DNA from: a virus
Reading direction: 5' to 3' (one strand)
Length of the DNA stretch: 49,342 bases
Virus record (IMG/VR): IMGVR_UViG_3300009068_000059
Span: 1-49,342 of that record
Under the pieces are notes generated by a model. It made no database searches and had not been told where the DNA came from. It saw nothing but the letters and a program-made list of their open reading frames with translations. Both the position numbers and the translations under genes were made by a program. Below, one piece after another: positions 7,544-15,592 of this stretch; within the stretch, counting starts at the first letter, position 1, and each line of letters begins with the position of its first letter.

Positions 7544-8332
7544 TTAGCCCATAGACTTTCCGCTAATTCCATCCAGGATTCCATCCTCATTCCATAAATC
7601 AAATGCTGCTCTCATGTCTGGTCTTGCTTGTAAAGTTTGCAAATATTTTTTTCTTCTGTCTGGATAAAGTTCTGGATCAATTGGGTTTTCACCATTTAAA
7701 AATCTATAACTATCCATTGGTGAATAATCCATGCTTATAATTTCACAGAATTCTCCGTCTTTAAACTTGCGTTTTGGCCTCCAGTGAATTTGATTAACAG
7801 CGCTAAATATTATTGTCTGCCCAGGACTTAAAGAATACTTTGTAAAATTGCCAGTATCTTCCCAGTTACCAATATACAAATCCCATTCTACGTTTGCATC
7901 TAAGCAATAGTTTACAGTAATTAAATTATTGTCTGCGTCTAAATGAGGAGGAAGTGCTGGACTGTTATCTCCATATCCATATTTAAGATTATAGTCTATG
8001 TAGTTGTAGTGGCACAAAGCAATATCTTCTTTATATAGAGGCTTTACAATTTTATCCATTGATTCTTCACAGTCTTTTGGAATATCAAACTCAATAAGCA
8101 TTCTTGACATGTTCTTTGCAATTTTTGGCTGAAACCTACTTATAAAATTTGATGTTCTTATATAGCCATCCTCAACTCTATCACCAATAATAAGAGGCTC
8201 TAGTTTTCTATTTTCCTCAATGATTGATTTCATTCTTAAAACTTGCTCATCACTAAATAAATTGTCAAGATAAAATGGTAATGGTTTGTTGTATTTATCA
8301 AATCCTGTTAGGTAATCATGTAACTCATGCAT
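7544..8332 (-). CDS. 2OG-Fe(II) oxygenase, tandem paralogue 2
   Basis: A 262-residue protein. Facial triad: H130-x-D132 in LPPHLDADNN and H183 in AVNQIHWRPKRKF, with LITVNYCLDANVEWDLYIGN between. It is clearly related to the gene before (QIHWRP, then a C-terminal strand IISMDYS). It has a longer N-terminal helical part (LFSDEQVLRMKSIIEENRKL) similar to the next gene's. The middle and longest member of the run. Substrate unknown. Confidence 0.75.
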   Translation of the reverse strand: MHELHDYLTGFDKYNKPLPFYLDNLFSDEQVLRMKSIIEENRKLEPLIIGDRVEDGYIRTSNFISRFQPKIAKNMSRMLIEFDIPKDCEESMDKIVKPLYKEDIALCHYNYIDYNLKYGYGDNSPALPPHLDADNNLITVNYCLDANVEWDLYIGNWEDTGNFTKYSLSPGQTIIFSAVNQIHWRPKRKFKDGEFCEIISMDYSPMDSYRFLNGENPIDPELYPDRRKKYLQTLQARPDMRAAFDLWNEDGILDGISGKSMG

Positions 8333-8954
8333 TTATATACTTCCCATCAACATATTTTCCATTGGAGTAACCACCATTTTCATCAAACCATTTTTGATAT
8401 TTTGCTGATTTAGAATCCATAATTTCATTTGCATCTTTATCTTTAGGCCCACCTGTTGGATCAGAAAAATGAAAATAGATCATCTCGACAAAATCATTAT
8501 TATTAAATACCATTGTTGGTCTCCAGTGAATCTGATTAGTTCCACTAAAAGTTAAAGCCTGATTGTCAAAAAGAGTAAATTCTACTTCTTCAACAACCAA
8601 AGGCCATTGGATGTTTGACTTTAATTGAAAGTCAATTGTAAAGCGTTCCTCTTTAAATGTTTCATCATAGTGTGGAAATAGTGATGGTTTATATTCCTTA
8701 CCATCAACCTCACGGTTTTCATATTTACTGTGACAGTATTCTGTTAGGATTAGATTATTATTTTCATTAATAGATCTTGCATAACCCGTAAACTTATCAA
8801 TAATGTTTTGTGGTAAATTTATAAAATTATTTGTTTGACAGTGAACCTCTACAAACTTGTTTCCATGGCTGTTTTCTACTGCAGACAGAACCTGTAGGGT
8901 CTCTTCTTCTGACAAAACCTCATTAATAACGGTATTTGGGTGATCATGCTTCAT
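8325..8954 (-). CDS. 2OG-Fe(II) oxygenase, tandem paralogue 1
   Basis: A 209-residue protein. Facial triad: H95-x-D97 in FPHYDETF and H143 in GTNQIHWRPTMVF. Between them is the jelly-roll pattern TIDFQLKSNIQWPLVVEEVE. The QIHWRP motif is shared almost exactly with the next gene. Known family chemistry is oxidation of a protein, nucleic acid or small molecule using 2-oxoglutarate; the substrate cannot be told. First gene of a three-gene run, with a short overlap (eight bases) into the second. Confidence 0.75.
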   Translation of the reverse strand: MKHDHPNTVINEVLSEEETLQVLSAVENSHGNKFVEVHCQTNNFINLPQNIIDKFTGYARSINENNNLILTEYCHSKYENREVDGKEYKPSLFPHYDETFKEERFTIDFQLKSNIQWPLVVEEVEFTLFDNQALTFSGTNQIHWRPTMVFNNNDFVEMIYFHFSDPTGGPKDKDANEIMDSKSAKYQKWFDENGGYSNGKYVDGKYINA

Positions 8955-8994
8955 ATATATTTTTCCTATTCATTTTACTTTTTATCATAGTTAC

Positions 8995-9005
8995 ATTATA
9001 CACCA
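8995..9005 (-). promoter_or_regulatory. Possible -10 TATAAT before oxygenase cluster
   Basis: TGGTGTATAAT on the minus strand (hexamer 8995-9000) overlaps the preceding stop. Expected start near 8988 leaves about 34 bases before the ATG at 8954, which has AGGAAA seven bases upstream. The TG-to-hexamer spacing differs from the other promoters. Confidence 0.4.
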
Positions 9006-9280
9006 TCTACTAGTTGTTCTAATATTGACATCTCTATTACTGCAAGTCTTACTTTTGAGTTACCCTCGCCAAGAGCAATAACAATTGCTGGATCGTTACC
9101 ATTCCTAATAGCATCGGTTGTAGCCTTTGCCCAAACCTCTTTATTAAGAGTAAAAGATTTTCCAACTTCTTTAAAATCAACCGTAAAGTTTTCCCAAGAA
9201 GCGTCGCCCTTGTGTGTTCCACGACCTGAGTTCTTATGCTGTTTAGCACCTATCCTCTTAGACTCACTCTTTTCTGTCAT
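8996..9280 (-). CDS. Putative PD-(D/E)XK Holliday-junction-type nuclease
   Basis: A 94-residue protein: SKRIGAKQHKNSGRGTHKGD, then NFTVDFKEVGKSFTLNKEVW. This resembles small actinophage endonucleases with a KGD...(E/D)xK active site (here D26, D35, K37) of the archaeal Holliday-junction-resolvase fold; Asp in place of the more common Glu is conservative. The ATG at 9280 (preceded by GAAGG) is chosen over a TTG at 9304. A role in recombination fits its position after recA. A RuvC-like resolvase lies further on, so the two may act on different structures. Confidence 0.5.
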   Translation of the reverse strand: MTEKSESKRIGAKQHKNSGRGTHKGDASWENFTVDFKEVGKSFTLNKEVWAKATTDAIRNGNDPAIVIALGEGNSKVRLAVIEMSILEQLVDGV

Positions 9281-9440
9281 CACCCTTCCATTTCTGTTTA
9301 CCAAACTTAACAGTACTTAAGTGTTTTTCCTTACACATCCAAGTTGCGGTTTTTGTTTCTGGATACAGCCTTAATGATGTAACTTCAATTTTACAACTAT
9401 GGCAAATAAACTTACCATTGTATACTGTGTAACTAGCCAT
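9264..9440 (-). CDS. Small zinc-binding protein
   Basis: A 58-residue protein starting MASYTVYNGKFICHSCKIEV, with the Cys pair C13-x2-C16 and a third Cys in TWMCKEKHLS (C36) plus His 40 as a possible fourth ligand. Short basic C-terminus. Such proteins follow RecA in several actinophages; function unknown. Its ATG overlaps the end of recA by eight bases, and its stop lies 17 bases into the following nuclease gene. Confidence 0.7.
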   Translation of the reverse strand: MASYTVYNGKFICHSCKIEVTSLRLYPETKTATWMCKEKHLSTVKFGKQKWKGDDRKE

Positions 9441-10443
9441 TTAGTTTAGACTTGATTGATTCTTGCAAATCAAGATCCTCTCTTACACGATTAACAAATG
9501 CTTCTTTACCCTGAACCTTTGAGCCGTCAGGAAGGATATACCAAGCACCTGTTCGTTCCACAATGCCGTTTAGTTCAGCAGTAGTAACAAGATCGCCGAT
9601 GGTGTCAAGACCAATATCATCACCTCTAAAATAAAAATCATACTCGCCAGATTGAAACCCTGGGGAGGTTTTTGAGAACTGGAGTTCCCACTTAATAGTT
9701 CTACCAATTTTTTCTTCAATTAATTTATCTCCTATCTTGATCTTTCCTTTAATTGCTTGATTGTCTGACTCTGAAGAAAAGAGTTTAACAATACATGAGG
9801 AATAAAACTTAGTAGCCTGACCGCCAGAAGGCTGCTGGCTAGTATACATAGCGTTAATATTGTTACGAGACTGAGAAATAAGAACAAGCAGAGTTGGCTT
9901 AACTTTATTGTTTGCATAGTTAAGCATCTTCCATGCGTTACTAAAGTCACGGGATTCTGCTCCAATCTGTTTAGTATTTTCTAATGCTTTCATTTCATCT
10001 GTATCTTTTTCAAAATAGATTGCAGGAAGCATTGATGTAATAGAGTCTACCACTATTATATCAACTCCTGCATTCATCAATCCAACGCCAACATCTACCA
10101 TATCACTGATAGTTCTTGCTTGTGAGTAAATAAGTTTTTCTGGATCTACCCCTAGGGTTCTGGCCCAGTCTTCTGAGTACGACATCTCTGAATCAATCCA
10201 TGCACATAGTTTTCCTTCTGCCTGTGCTAAGGCAATCATCTGAAGGCACATAGAAGACTTTGCAGAGGACTTAGACCCCCAGATGAGTACCTGTCTACCA
10301 TATGGAAGACCACCACCCAGAGCACGGTTTAGTCCGTAACTAGGTGTTGGCTGATATTCATAACTAATTCCAACTCCGCTTCCAAGTCTTTTCCTTAACT
10401 TAGGATCAAGTTGTGCTAATGCTTCTTCTATACTAACTGACAT
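9433..10443 (-). CDS. recA: RecA-like recombinase with altered P-loop
   Basis: A 336-residue RecA-family protein. The P-loop reads GSKSSAKSS (residues 56-64): the usual Gly before the catalytic Lys is Ala61. Walker B is GVDIIVVDSITSMLP. L2-type residues follow (LLVLISQSRNNINAMYTSQQ). The C-terminal domain ends QESIKSKLNG. It pairs homologous DNA for phage recombination and repair. The ATG at 10443 is chosen because GGAGG lies six bases before it; the ATG at 10449 directly abuts GGAGG. It overlaps the polymerase stop by 11 bases and ends within the next gene's start. Confidence 0.88.
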   Translation of the reverse strand: MSVSIEEALAQLDPKLRKRLGSGVGISYEYQPTPSYGLNRALGGGLPYGRQVLIWGSKSSAKSSMCLQMIALAQAEGKLCAWIDSEMSYSEDWARTLGVDPEKLIYSQARTISDMVDVGVGLMNAGVDIIVVDSITSMLPAIYFEKDTDEMKALENTKQIGAESRDFSNAWKMLNYANNKVKPTLLVLISQSRNNINAMYTSQQPSGGQATKFYSSCIVKLFSSESDNQAIKGKIKIGDKLIEEKIGRTIKWELQFSKTSPGFQSGEYDFYFRGDDIGLDTIGDLVTTAELNGIVERTGAWYILPDGSKVQGKEAFVNRVREDLDLQESIKSKLNG

Positions 10444-13400
10444 GTACATCCTCCAATGTTACTGTTCCGTCTTTTGTTTTTCCAAAATCAAACTTATAAG
10501 ATTTTCCTTCTTCTATGTGCATGTATGCTTTTGCAAACGATGCAGGAAATACTGTAATAGAATGCAAGTCTCTGCTTGTGTCTGCAAGTGTAAGAGATGC
10601 CATCTTCTTTCCTGTCTTTGTAATTCTTGGCTTAAATGAAACCACAAACATCTCATCATCCTTGTATGGAAGTTGCTTATAACTTAAGAACTTCACAAGT
10701 GCGTGTGATGATTCTTTTATCTCATCTGAAGGTATGAAAGAAACAATCCTGTTATCATTACAAAGAAGCAAGTAAGAGCGACCCGTCTCAATAGTTGTAT
10801 TTTCATCATCAAATATACCGACACTGCCAGTTTTGTCCAAAACTTCAACTCGTGACCATCCTGTTCCTCGCTTAATTGATTTTACCATACCCATAAAAAT
10901 GTATGATCCCTTTTCTTCAAAGTCAACAATATCCTGAATAAATGCATAATAATGAGAAGGAATAGTAATATTAAACTCTGGAAGGTTTAAGTATTCATAT
11001 AGGTTCTCTTTAATTTCTTGATCATTTCTAGGATTGTCATTAAAGGTCGCAGCGCCTATCGCTCTTAGTGCTTGGAGTGCACGGCTATTTACTCCGTTGC
11101 CCTTGGTAAATGTAAACTCTTCAAGTTCTTTGTACGAATTAAATGGTCGTGCCGATATGTATCGTTCACCAATTTTGTCAGATATGAACTTGATAGCACT
11201 GAGTCCAAACCTAATACCTTTACCCTCAATTTTAAAATCGATATCCGAATCGTTAATGTGAGGTAACTTAACGCTAATGCCCATTCTTTTTGCTTCAATA
11301 AGATATTCAGTTCTCGCATCTTTATCCTTTTCATTTTTTAGTACTGAGTACATAAACTCAAGTGGGTAATAGTACTTTAGCCATGCTGTCCAATAGGATA
11401 GCGTTGAGTATGCTACTGCGTGAGACTTATTAAATGAGTACCCTGCGTGGGCCTCAAAGTCATGCCATAGATCACGAGCAGCGTTAGGAGCAATAAACTT
11501 AGAGGCTCCTTCTACAAACTTCTCTTTAAACTGATCAAATTCTTTAGCATCCTTTTTCTTTCCAATGATCTTTCTAACTTTATCTGCTTCCGACATGGAC
11601 ATACCGCCAAGGTGTACGCATGCTTGCATAACTTGTTCCTGGTAAAGAATACAACCATAAGTGTCCTCCGTAAATTGTTTTAGTACTTGGTGAGTATAAG
11701 AAATATTTTGACGACCATGCTTGCGATCAACATAGTCCTTTCCAATAGTATTCATTGCACCTGGACGAACAAGAGCATTTGATGCTGCAAGTTCGTTTAG
11801 GTTCTTAACGCCCATCTTAACAAGAAGATTTGTGTATGGTGCTGCTTCACACTGGAACACACCTTTTGTGTATCCATCTGAAAGCATTTGATATACGTTT
11901 GCATCATCCATTTTAATCTTGAGCAGATCTATCTTCTTGCCATCTCGTTCTTTAATAATATCGATTGTATTCTTAAGAACAGACAAAGTCTTAAGACCCA
12001 AAGCATCAATCTTAATTAGACCAATTCTTTCGGCTTCTTCCATGTCAACACCTACAACAGGAATTCTTTCATCTGATCCTGTAGAAGATCTTGTCTCTAA
12101 TGGTGCGTATCTAAAGATTGGTTCCTTACTTGTTACTACACCTGCTGCGTGAATACCTGTACCACGAATACGACCACGAAGTTGTTCTCCGTATACTTCT
12201 ACTTCTGGATATTTTTCACGAAATTCATATGTTGATTTAGATGTACAGAAGTCATCCCATGAGTCTACAGTCTTTAAAACCTTATTGACATCTGACAAAG
12301 GAATATTTAATACTCGTGAAACGTCTCTAACAATGCCCTTGCCAGTAAACTCAAGGAAGGTAGCAATAGATGCAACATGTCGATACTGTCTAACAAGATA
12401 ATCTTTAACTTCTTCACGACGAGTATCCTGAATATCTGTATCGATATCTGGAAAGTCGTTACGTTCTGGATTAATAAAACGGAAGAACAAAAGGTCGTGC
12501 TCAATAGGATCAATGTCTGTAATTTTTAAAGCATAACAAACAAGAGAACCAGCAGATGAACCACGACCTGGTCCAACCATAATCTCTTCTTTCTTAGCCC
12601 AGTTGATCATATTGCTTACAACAAGGAAGTACGGGGCAAACTTCTTGTCCTTAATAATTTTTAACTCTTCTTGAAGTCTGTCAAGATACTCTTGGTTTTC
12701 TGACAAACCTCTTTCTACCAAACCATCTAGTGCAGCCTTTGCAAGTTCTTTATCAGGACCCTTGTACTGTACTGGGAGCAAGTCTAATCCTTCTTGAATG
12801 CCGTAGTCTCCTACTGTCTCTGCTAATAGGATTGTGTTGGAGTATATGTCAGGTCTATCTATTCCCTGCAATTCCATCGCTGTTTTAATCTCTTCATATG
12901 AGAGCAGGTGAATATCAAACTTATTAAATGTAATCTGACGGTCTTCGCCATAAAGATAGTCAAGGCGTTCCATCATGTTGCCCTTTTTCTTTGACTTTTC
13001 ATATGTTGCATCTTTTACAAACTTACCGTGTGTGTTCATAAGCAACTTAAACTCTTGAACTTCTTTTTGTGATGGGTCAACATGGTGGCAGTCTGGTGTT
13101 ACAACAACCTTAATTCCAAACTCGTCTGCGAGTTCTATAAGATATTTGTTGATCTGTGTATCATTGTGAGGCATGACCTCGATATAGTAATCATCTTTAA
13201 ATCGTTCCTTGAACCAAGATATGTACTTCTTGGCAAGGGCAAACTCTTCTTCTTCTAATGCTTTTACAAGCACACTACTTGGACAAGCAGAAGTAACAAT
13301 AATTCCTTCTTTATACTTTTCCAAAATAGCAAAATCAAATCTTGGCTTTTTAAAGAAACCATCTGTCCAAGATAGTTCACTAATCTTGTTAAGGTTTTCT

Positions 13401-13708
13401 AAACCAATTTGATTCTTGGCTAGAAGGATAATGTGGTTGTAGACAAGATCTTGTTGACCTTCTCTTTCAGACTTATCTCTTGTATCAGATATGTCTGCAC
13501 ACATGTATCCTTCTAGACCTAGAATTGGCTTAATGCCCTTTGCTTTTGCAATACGGTGCAGTTCCCTATGCCCAGATAAAGTACCGTGGTCAGTGATGGC
13601 AATTGCTGGCATCCCTAACTCAACTGCACGGTCAACGTATTCTTCTGGAGTAGCAATCCCATCAAATAAACTAAAATGGGTATGGACATGTAAGCCTACG
13701 TAATTCAT
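10433..13708 (-). CDS. dnaE: DNA polymerase III alpha subunit
   Basis: A 1091-residue C-family replicative polymerase. The PHP domain opens the protein (H7-V-H9-T-H11, then ITDHGT and later TPDCHH). The palm has GPGRGSSAGSLVCYALK at about 388 and FPDIDTDIQD at about 420 with the catalytic aspartates. A tandem helix-hairpin-helix region lies near 790-900, and an OB-fold near 950-1040. It is the phage's own polymerase; no 3'-5' exonuclease or clamp gene was recognised in the window. Starts one base after the SSB stop. Confidence 0.95.
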   Translation of the reverse strand: MNYVGLHVHTHFSLFDGIATPEEYVDRAVELGMPAIAITDHGTLSGHRELHRIAKAKGIKPILGLEGYMCADISDTRDKSEREGQQDLVYNHIILLAKNQIGLENLNKISELSWTDGFFKKPRFDFAILEKYKEGIIVTSACPSSVLVKALEEEEFALAKKYISWFKERFKDDYYIEVMPHNDTQINKYLIELADEFGIKVVVTPDCHHVDPSQKEVQEFKLLMNTHGKFVKDATYEKSKKKGNMMERLDYLYGEDRQITFNKFDIHLLSYEEIKTAMELQGIDRPDIYSNTILLAETVGDYGIQEGLDLLPVQYKGPDKELAKAALDGLVERGLSENQEYLDRLQEELKIIKDKKFAPYFLVVSNMINWAKKEEIMVGPGRGSSAGSLVCYALKITDIDPIEHDLLFFRFINPERNDFPDIDTDIQDTRREEVKDYLVRQYRHVASIATFLEFTGKGIVRDVSRVLNIPLSDVNKVLKTVDSWDDFCTSKSTYEFREKYPEVEVYGEQLRGRIRGTGIHAAGVVTSKEPIFRYAPLETRSSTGSDERIPVVGVDMEEAERIGLIKIDALGLKTLSVLKNTIDIIKERDGKKIDLLKIKMDDANVYQMLSDGYTKGVFQCEAAPYTNLLVKMGVKNLNELAASNALVRPGAMNTIGKDYVDRKHGRQNISYTHQVLKQFTEDTYGCILYQEQVMQACVHLGGMSMSEADKVRKIIGKKKDAKEFDQFKEKFVEGASKFIAPNAARDLWHDFEAHAGYSFNKSHAVAYSTLSYWTAWLKYYYPLEFMYSVLKNEKDKDARTEYLIEAKRMGISVKLPHINDSDIDFKIEGKGIRFGLSAIKFISDKIGERYISARPFNSYKELEEFTFTKGNGVNSRALQALRAIGAATFNDNPRNDQEIKENLYEYLNLPEFNITIPSHYYAFIQDIVDFEEKGSYIFMGMVKSIKRGTGWSRVEVLDKTGSVGIFDDENTTIETGRSYLLLCNDNRIVSFIPSDEIKESSHALVKFLSYKQLPYKDDEMFVVSFKPRITKTGKKMASLTLADTSRDLHSITVFPASFAKAYMHIEEGKSYKFDFGKTKDGTVTLEDVHVS

Positions 13709-13709
13709 A

Positions 13710-14366
13710 TTACCAATCTGCGTTGGTAGATGAAGTTACGGATGGGCTATCAAAGCCCAGGTAGAACGCTTCTTGTTCAGCATATGGAATCTTTTTTAGT
13801 GCTGACTCTAATGGATAAGGCTCAACATCTTTCCAGTCAAATGGTTCCTTGTCTGGTGCTGATGGAATTAGTGTGTAATTGGTTTCTGTACCTTGGCCGT
13901 TACGCTTCAACTTCCAAAGAACATTTGAAATACTGCCAGTCTCCATGGCGTATTCCTTAATTGTGTTAAAGGATGACTGCTTGCTAATACCCATTGACCA
14001 AATAGCAGCATATGGTGGTTCAATACCATCATCAACTAAAACATTGCAGTAAAAACGAAGACGGCCTCTCCAGCCAGCCTTTGGATCTTTGCGATGCATT
14101 TCTTCTGCCCAGTCACGTCCTTCTGATTCCATTGTATCTACAGCCTTGCGCTTGTAGTCCTTTGGGTTTACGTGTTCTTTTACAACAAGTGCAAGTCCAC
14201 GCTTTTCATTATAGTTTGCAGAATCCTCATCAAGTTCTTCGATGAATCGGATCTTTACAGACTGACCGTCTGCTAGTTTTAACCACTTGACCTTTGGTCC
14301 GTCGTTTTCATACTTTGGCTTGTCGAGCAGGGCATTGATTGCTTTTAATCCCTTTACTACGCTCAT
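13710..14366 (-). CDS. Single-stranded DNA-binding protein, gp32-like
   Basis: A 218-residue protein with KVKWLKLADGQSVKIRFIEE, a LDEDSANYNEKRGLALVVKE segment and the later RGRLRFYCNVLVDDG and GTETNYTLIPSAPDKEPFDW, the layout of OB-fold ssDNA-binding proteins annotated next to Pol III alpha in actinophages. Zinc-binding cysteines found in some relatives are missing. The C-terminus lacks the strongly acidic tip of bacterial SSB. AAAGGAG lies before the ATG. It coats single strands at the fork. Confidence 0.75.
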   Translation of the reverse strand: MSVVKGLKAINALLDKPKYENDGPKVKWLKLADGQSVKIRFIEELDEDSANYNEKRGLALVVKEHVNPKDYKRKAVDTMESEGRDWAEEMHRKDPKAGWRGRLRFYCNVLVDDGIEPPYAAIWSMGISKQSSFNTIKEYAMETGSISNVLWKLKRNGQGTETNYTLIPSAPDKEPFDWKDVEPYPLESALKKIPYAEQEAFYLGFDSPSVTSSTNADW

Positions 14367-14390
14367 ATTATTTCTCCTTTGTTTGTTATA

Positions 14391-15335
14391 TTAGTTTAGC
14401 ATAAGCGATATAGATTTGTCAAATTGAAACTCTAAATTCTTAAGTTCTTCGTCTGGCATGTCTCCAATATCTTTATACTGATTATTTAGTTTAATAACAG
14501 AAACACGTGAAGAAAGTTTTTCAACTATTCTATCTTTCATGTTTCCTCCTGCCTCATCGTTATCGGCAATAACAATAATGTTATTGAAATACTTTTGAAG
14601 CAATTCTGTTTGTATGTTTGATACGTTTGCACCCAAAGTTGCAACGGCTGGAAGACCCACCTGGTCAAGCCTTATTGCATCAAATGATGACTCCACTACA
14701 TATACTCTATCAGACTTCTTTACTCTATGCAAGTTAAACAATGTTTTGCTTTTTGGAAGTCCTGGAGTATTTTTAAAATCTTTTCCTTCAATAGATCTAC
14801 CAACAAATCCAATTGGAATTCCATCTGGGCTATGGACTGGAACTGTAACCATATCTTGTTTATCAGAATAGCCAAGTAAAAACTTTGCCCAAGACTGCAT
14901 TTCTATATGCCTTGATTTAAAATAATTTTTTGGTCTATCTAGTAAGACTAAATTATTATAGAGTCTTTTTAATATATCTATGTCAAATTGTTTAAACTCT
15001 TCTTCAACTATAAGGCTTTTATTAATATCATCAACAAGATTGCTTAATTTTTCTTTTGACTTAATGTATCTTGCTGATTCAAAATAAGTTCTTCCAGAAG
15101 TGTGCATTATTAATTCAATAAGATCTGCTGTTTTTTGACATGAAAAACAAAAAAATAATCCGTTTGTATTATGAACTTCTCCTGCGGGGGTTCTGTGATT
15201 ATTGTGGAATGGACAAAAAATTATATAGTTTTCGGATAGTTCGGACTCAACATCTATACCAGATCCAACAAGCACTCTTTTGACTTGCTCTTTGCTATAG
15301 GCATTACTTTGCTGCCGTCTATTCCTAGTATCCAT
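14391..15335 (-). CDS. dnaG: DNA primase (DnaG-like)
   Basis: A 314-residue primase. The zinc-binding domain has C41-P-F-H44 and C63-F-S-C66. A TOPRIM catalytic domain follows (VYVVESSFDAIRLDQVG at about 215 with the essential Glu, VATLGANVS, then IIVIADNDEAGG with the DxD-like acidic pair at about 258). It synthesises RNA primers with the DnaB helicase encoded upstream. It is short compared with bacterial DnaG (about 600 residues) because the C-terminal helicase-binding domain is absent, common in phages. Start assigned to ATG at 15335 with a weak purine-rich site. Confidence 0.88.
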   Translation of the reverse strand: MDTRNRRQQSNAYSKEQVKRVLVGSGIDVESELSENYIIFCPFHNNHRTPAGEVHNTNGLFFCFSCQKTADLIELIMHTSGRTYFESARYIKSKEKLSNLVDDINKSLIVEEEFKQFDIDILKRLYNNLVLLDRPKNYFKSRHIEMQSWAKFLLGYSDKQDMVTVPVHSPDGIPIGFVGRSIEGKDFKNTPGLPKSKTLFNLHRVKKSDRVYVVESSFDAIRLDQVGLPAVATLGANVSNIQTELLQKYFNNIIVIADNDEAGGNMKDRIVEKLSSRVSVIKLNNQYKDIGDMPDEELKNLEFQFDKSISLMLN

Positions 15336-15580
15336 TTGCTTTTTCTCTTTCCCGTATATGTTCCGTATATTGTTATTTCAAAATTAAAGTAATTCTTTGT
15401 CTCGTTATAGTCTATAGTAAAATCTACACTTATGTCAAGTCTGGGGACATACCCACCAATACGCATCTCTGATATTAATAACCTCTCGTATTCTTCTCTG
15501 AGACGAAGAATAGAGGCTTCGTCTTGAATGATTCCGCCAAGGTTAAACTTCCTGATTGGTTTGTGATGAAAAGTCTCCAT
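15254..15580 (-). CDS. Conserved protein between helicase and primase
   Basis: A 108-residue protein: an N-terminal helix (ILRLREEYERLLISEMRIGG), then strands (YVPRLDISVDFTIDYNETKN, FNFEITIYGTYTGKRKSKWI). The YVPRLD and YG-x-Y-x-GK phrases are characteristic of a small actinophage replication-region family without assigned function. It overlaps the primase gene by 82 bases, in another frame, which is the longest overlap in the window; both frames look genuinely coding. Confidence 0.6.
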   Translation of the reverse strand: METFHHKPIRKFNLGGIIQDEASILRLREEYERLLISEMRIGGYVPRLDISVDFTIDYNETKNYFNFEITIYGTYTGKRKSKWILGIDGSKVMPIAKSKSKECLLDLV

Positions 15581-15585
15581 GCCAT

Positions 15586-15591
15586 ATTATA
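15586..15591 (-). promoter_or_regulatory. Possible -10 TATAAT, leaderless
   Basis: TATAAT just past the helicase stop and five bases before the ATG at 15580, which has no Shine-Dalgarno. It lacks the upstream TG seen in the other promoters, so this is a weaker call. Confidence 0.3.
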
Positions 15592-15592
15592 A

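Noticed and set aside
10433-10449. ATG at 10449 as the recA start
   Set aside because: It directly abuts GGAGG, leaving no spacer; the ATG six bases later has a proper distance.
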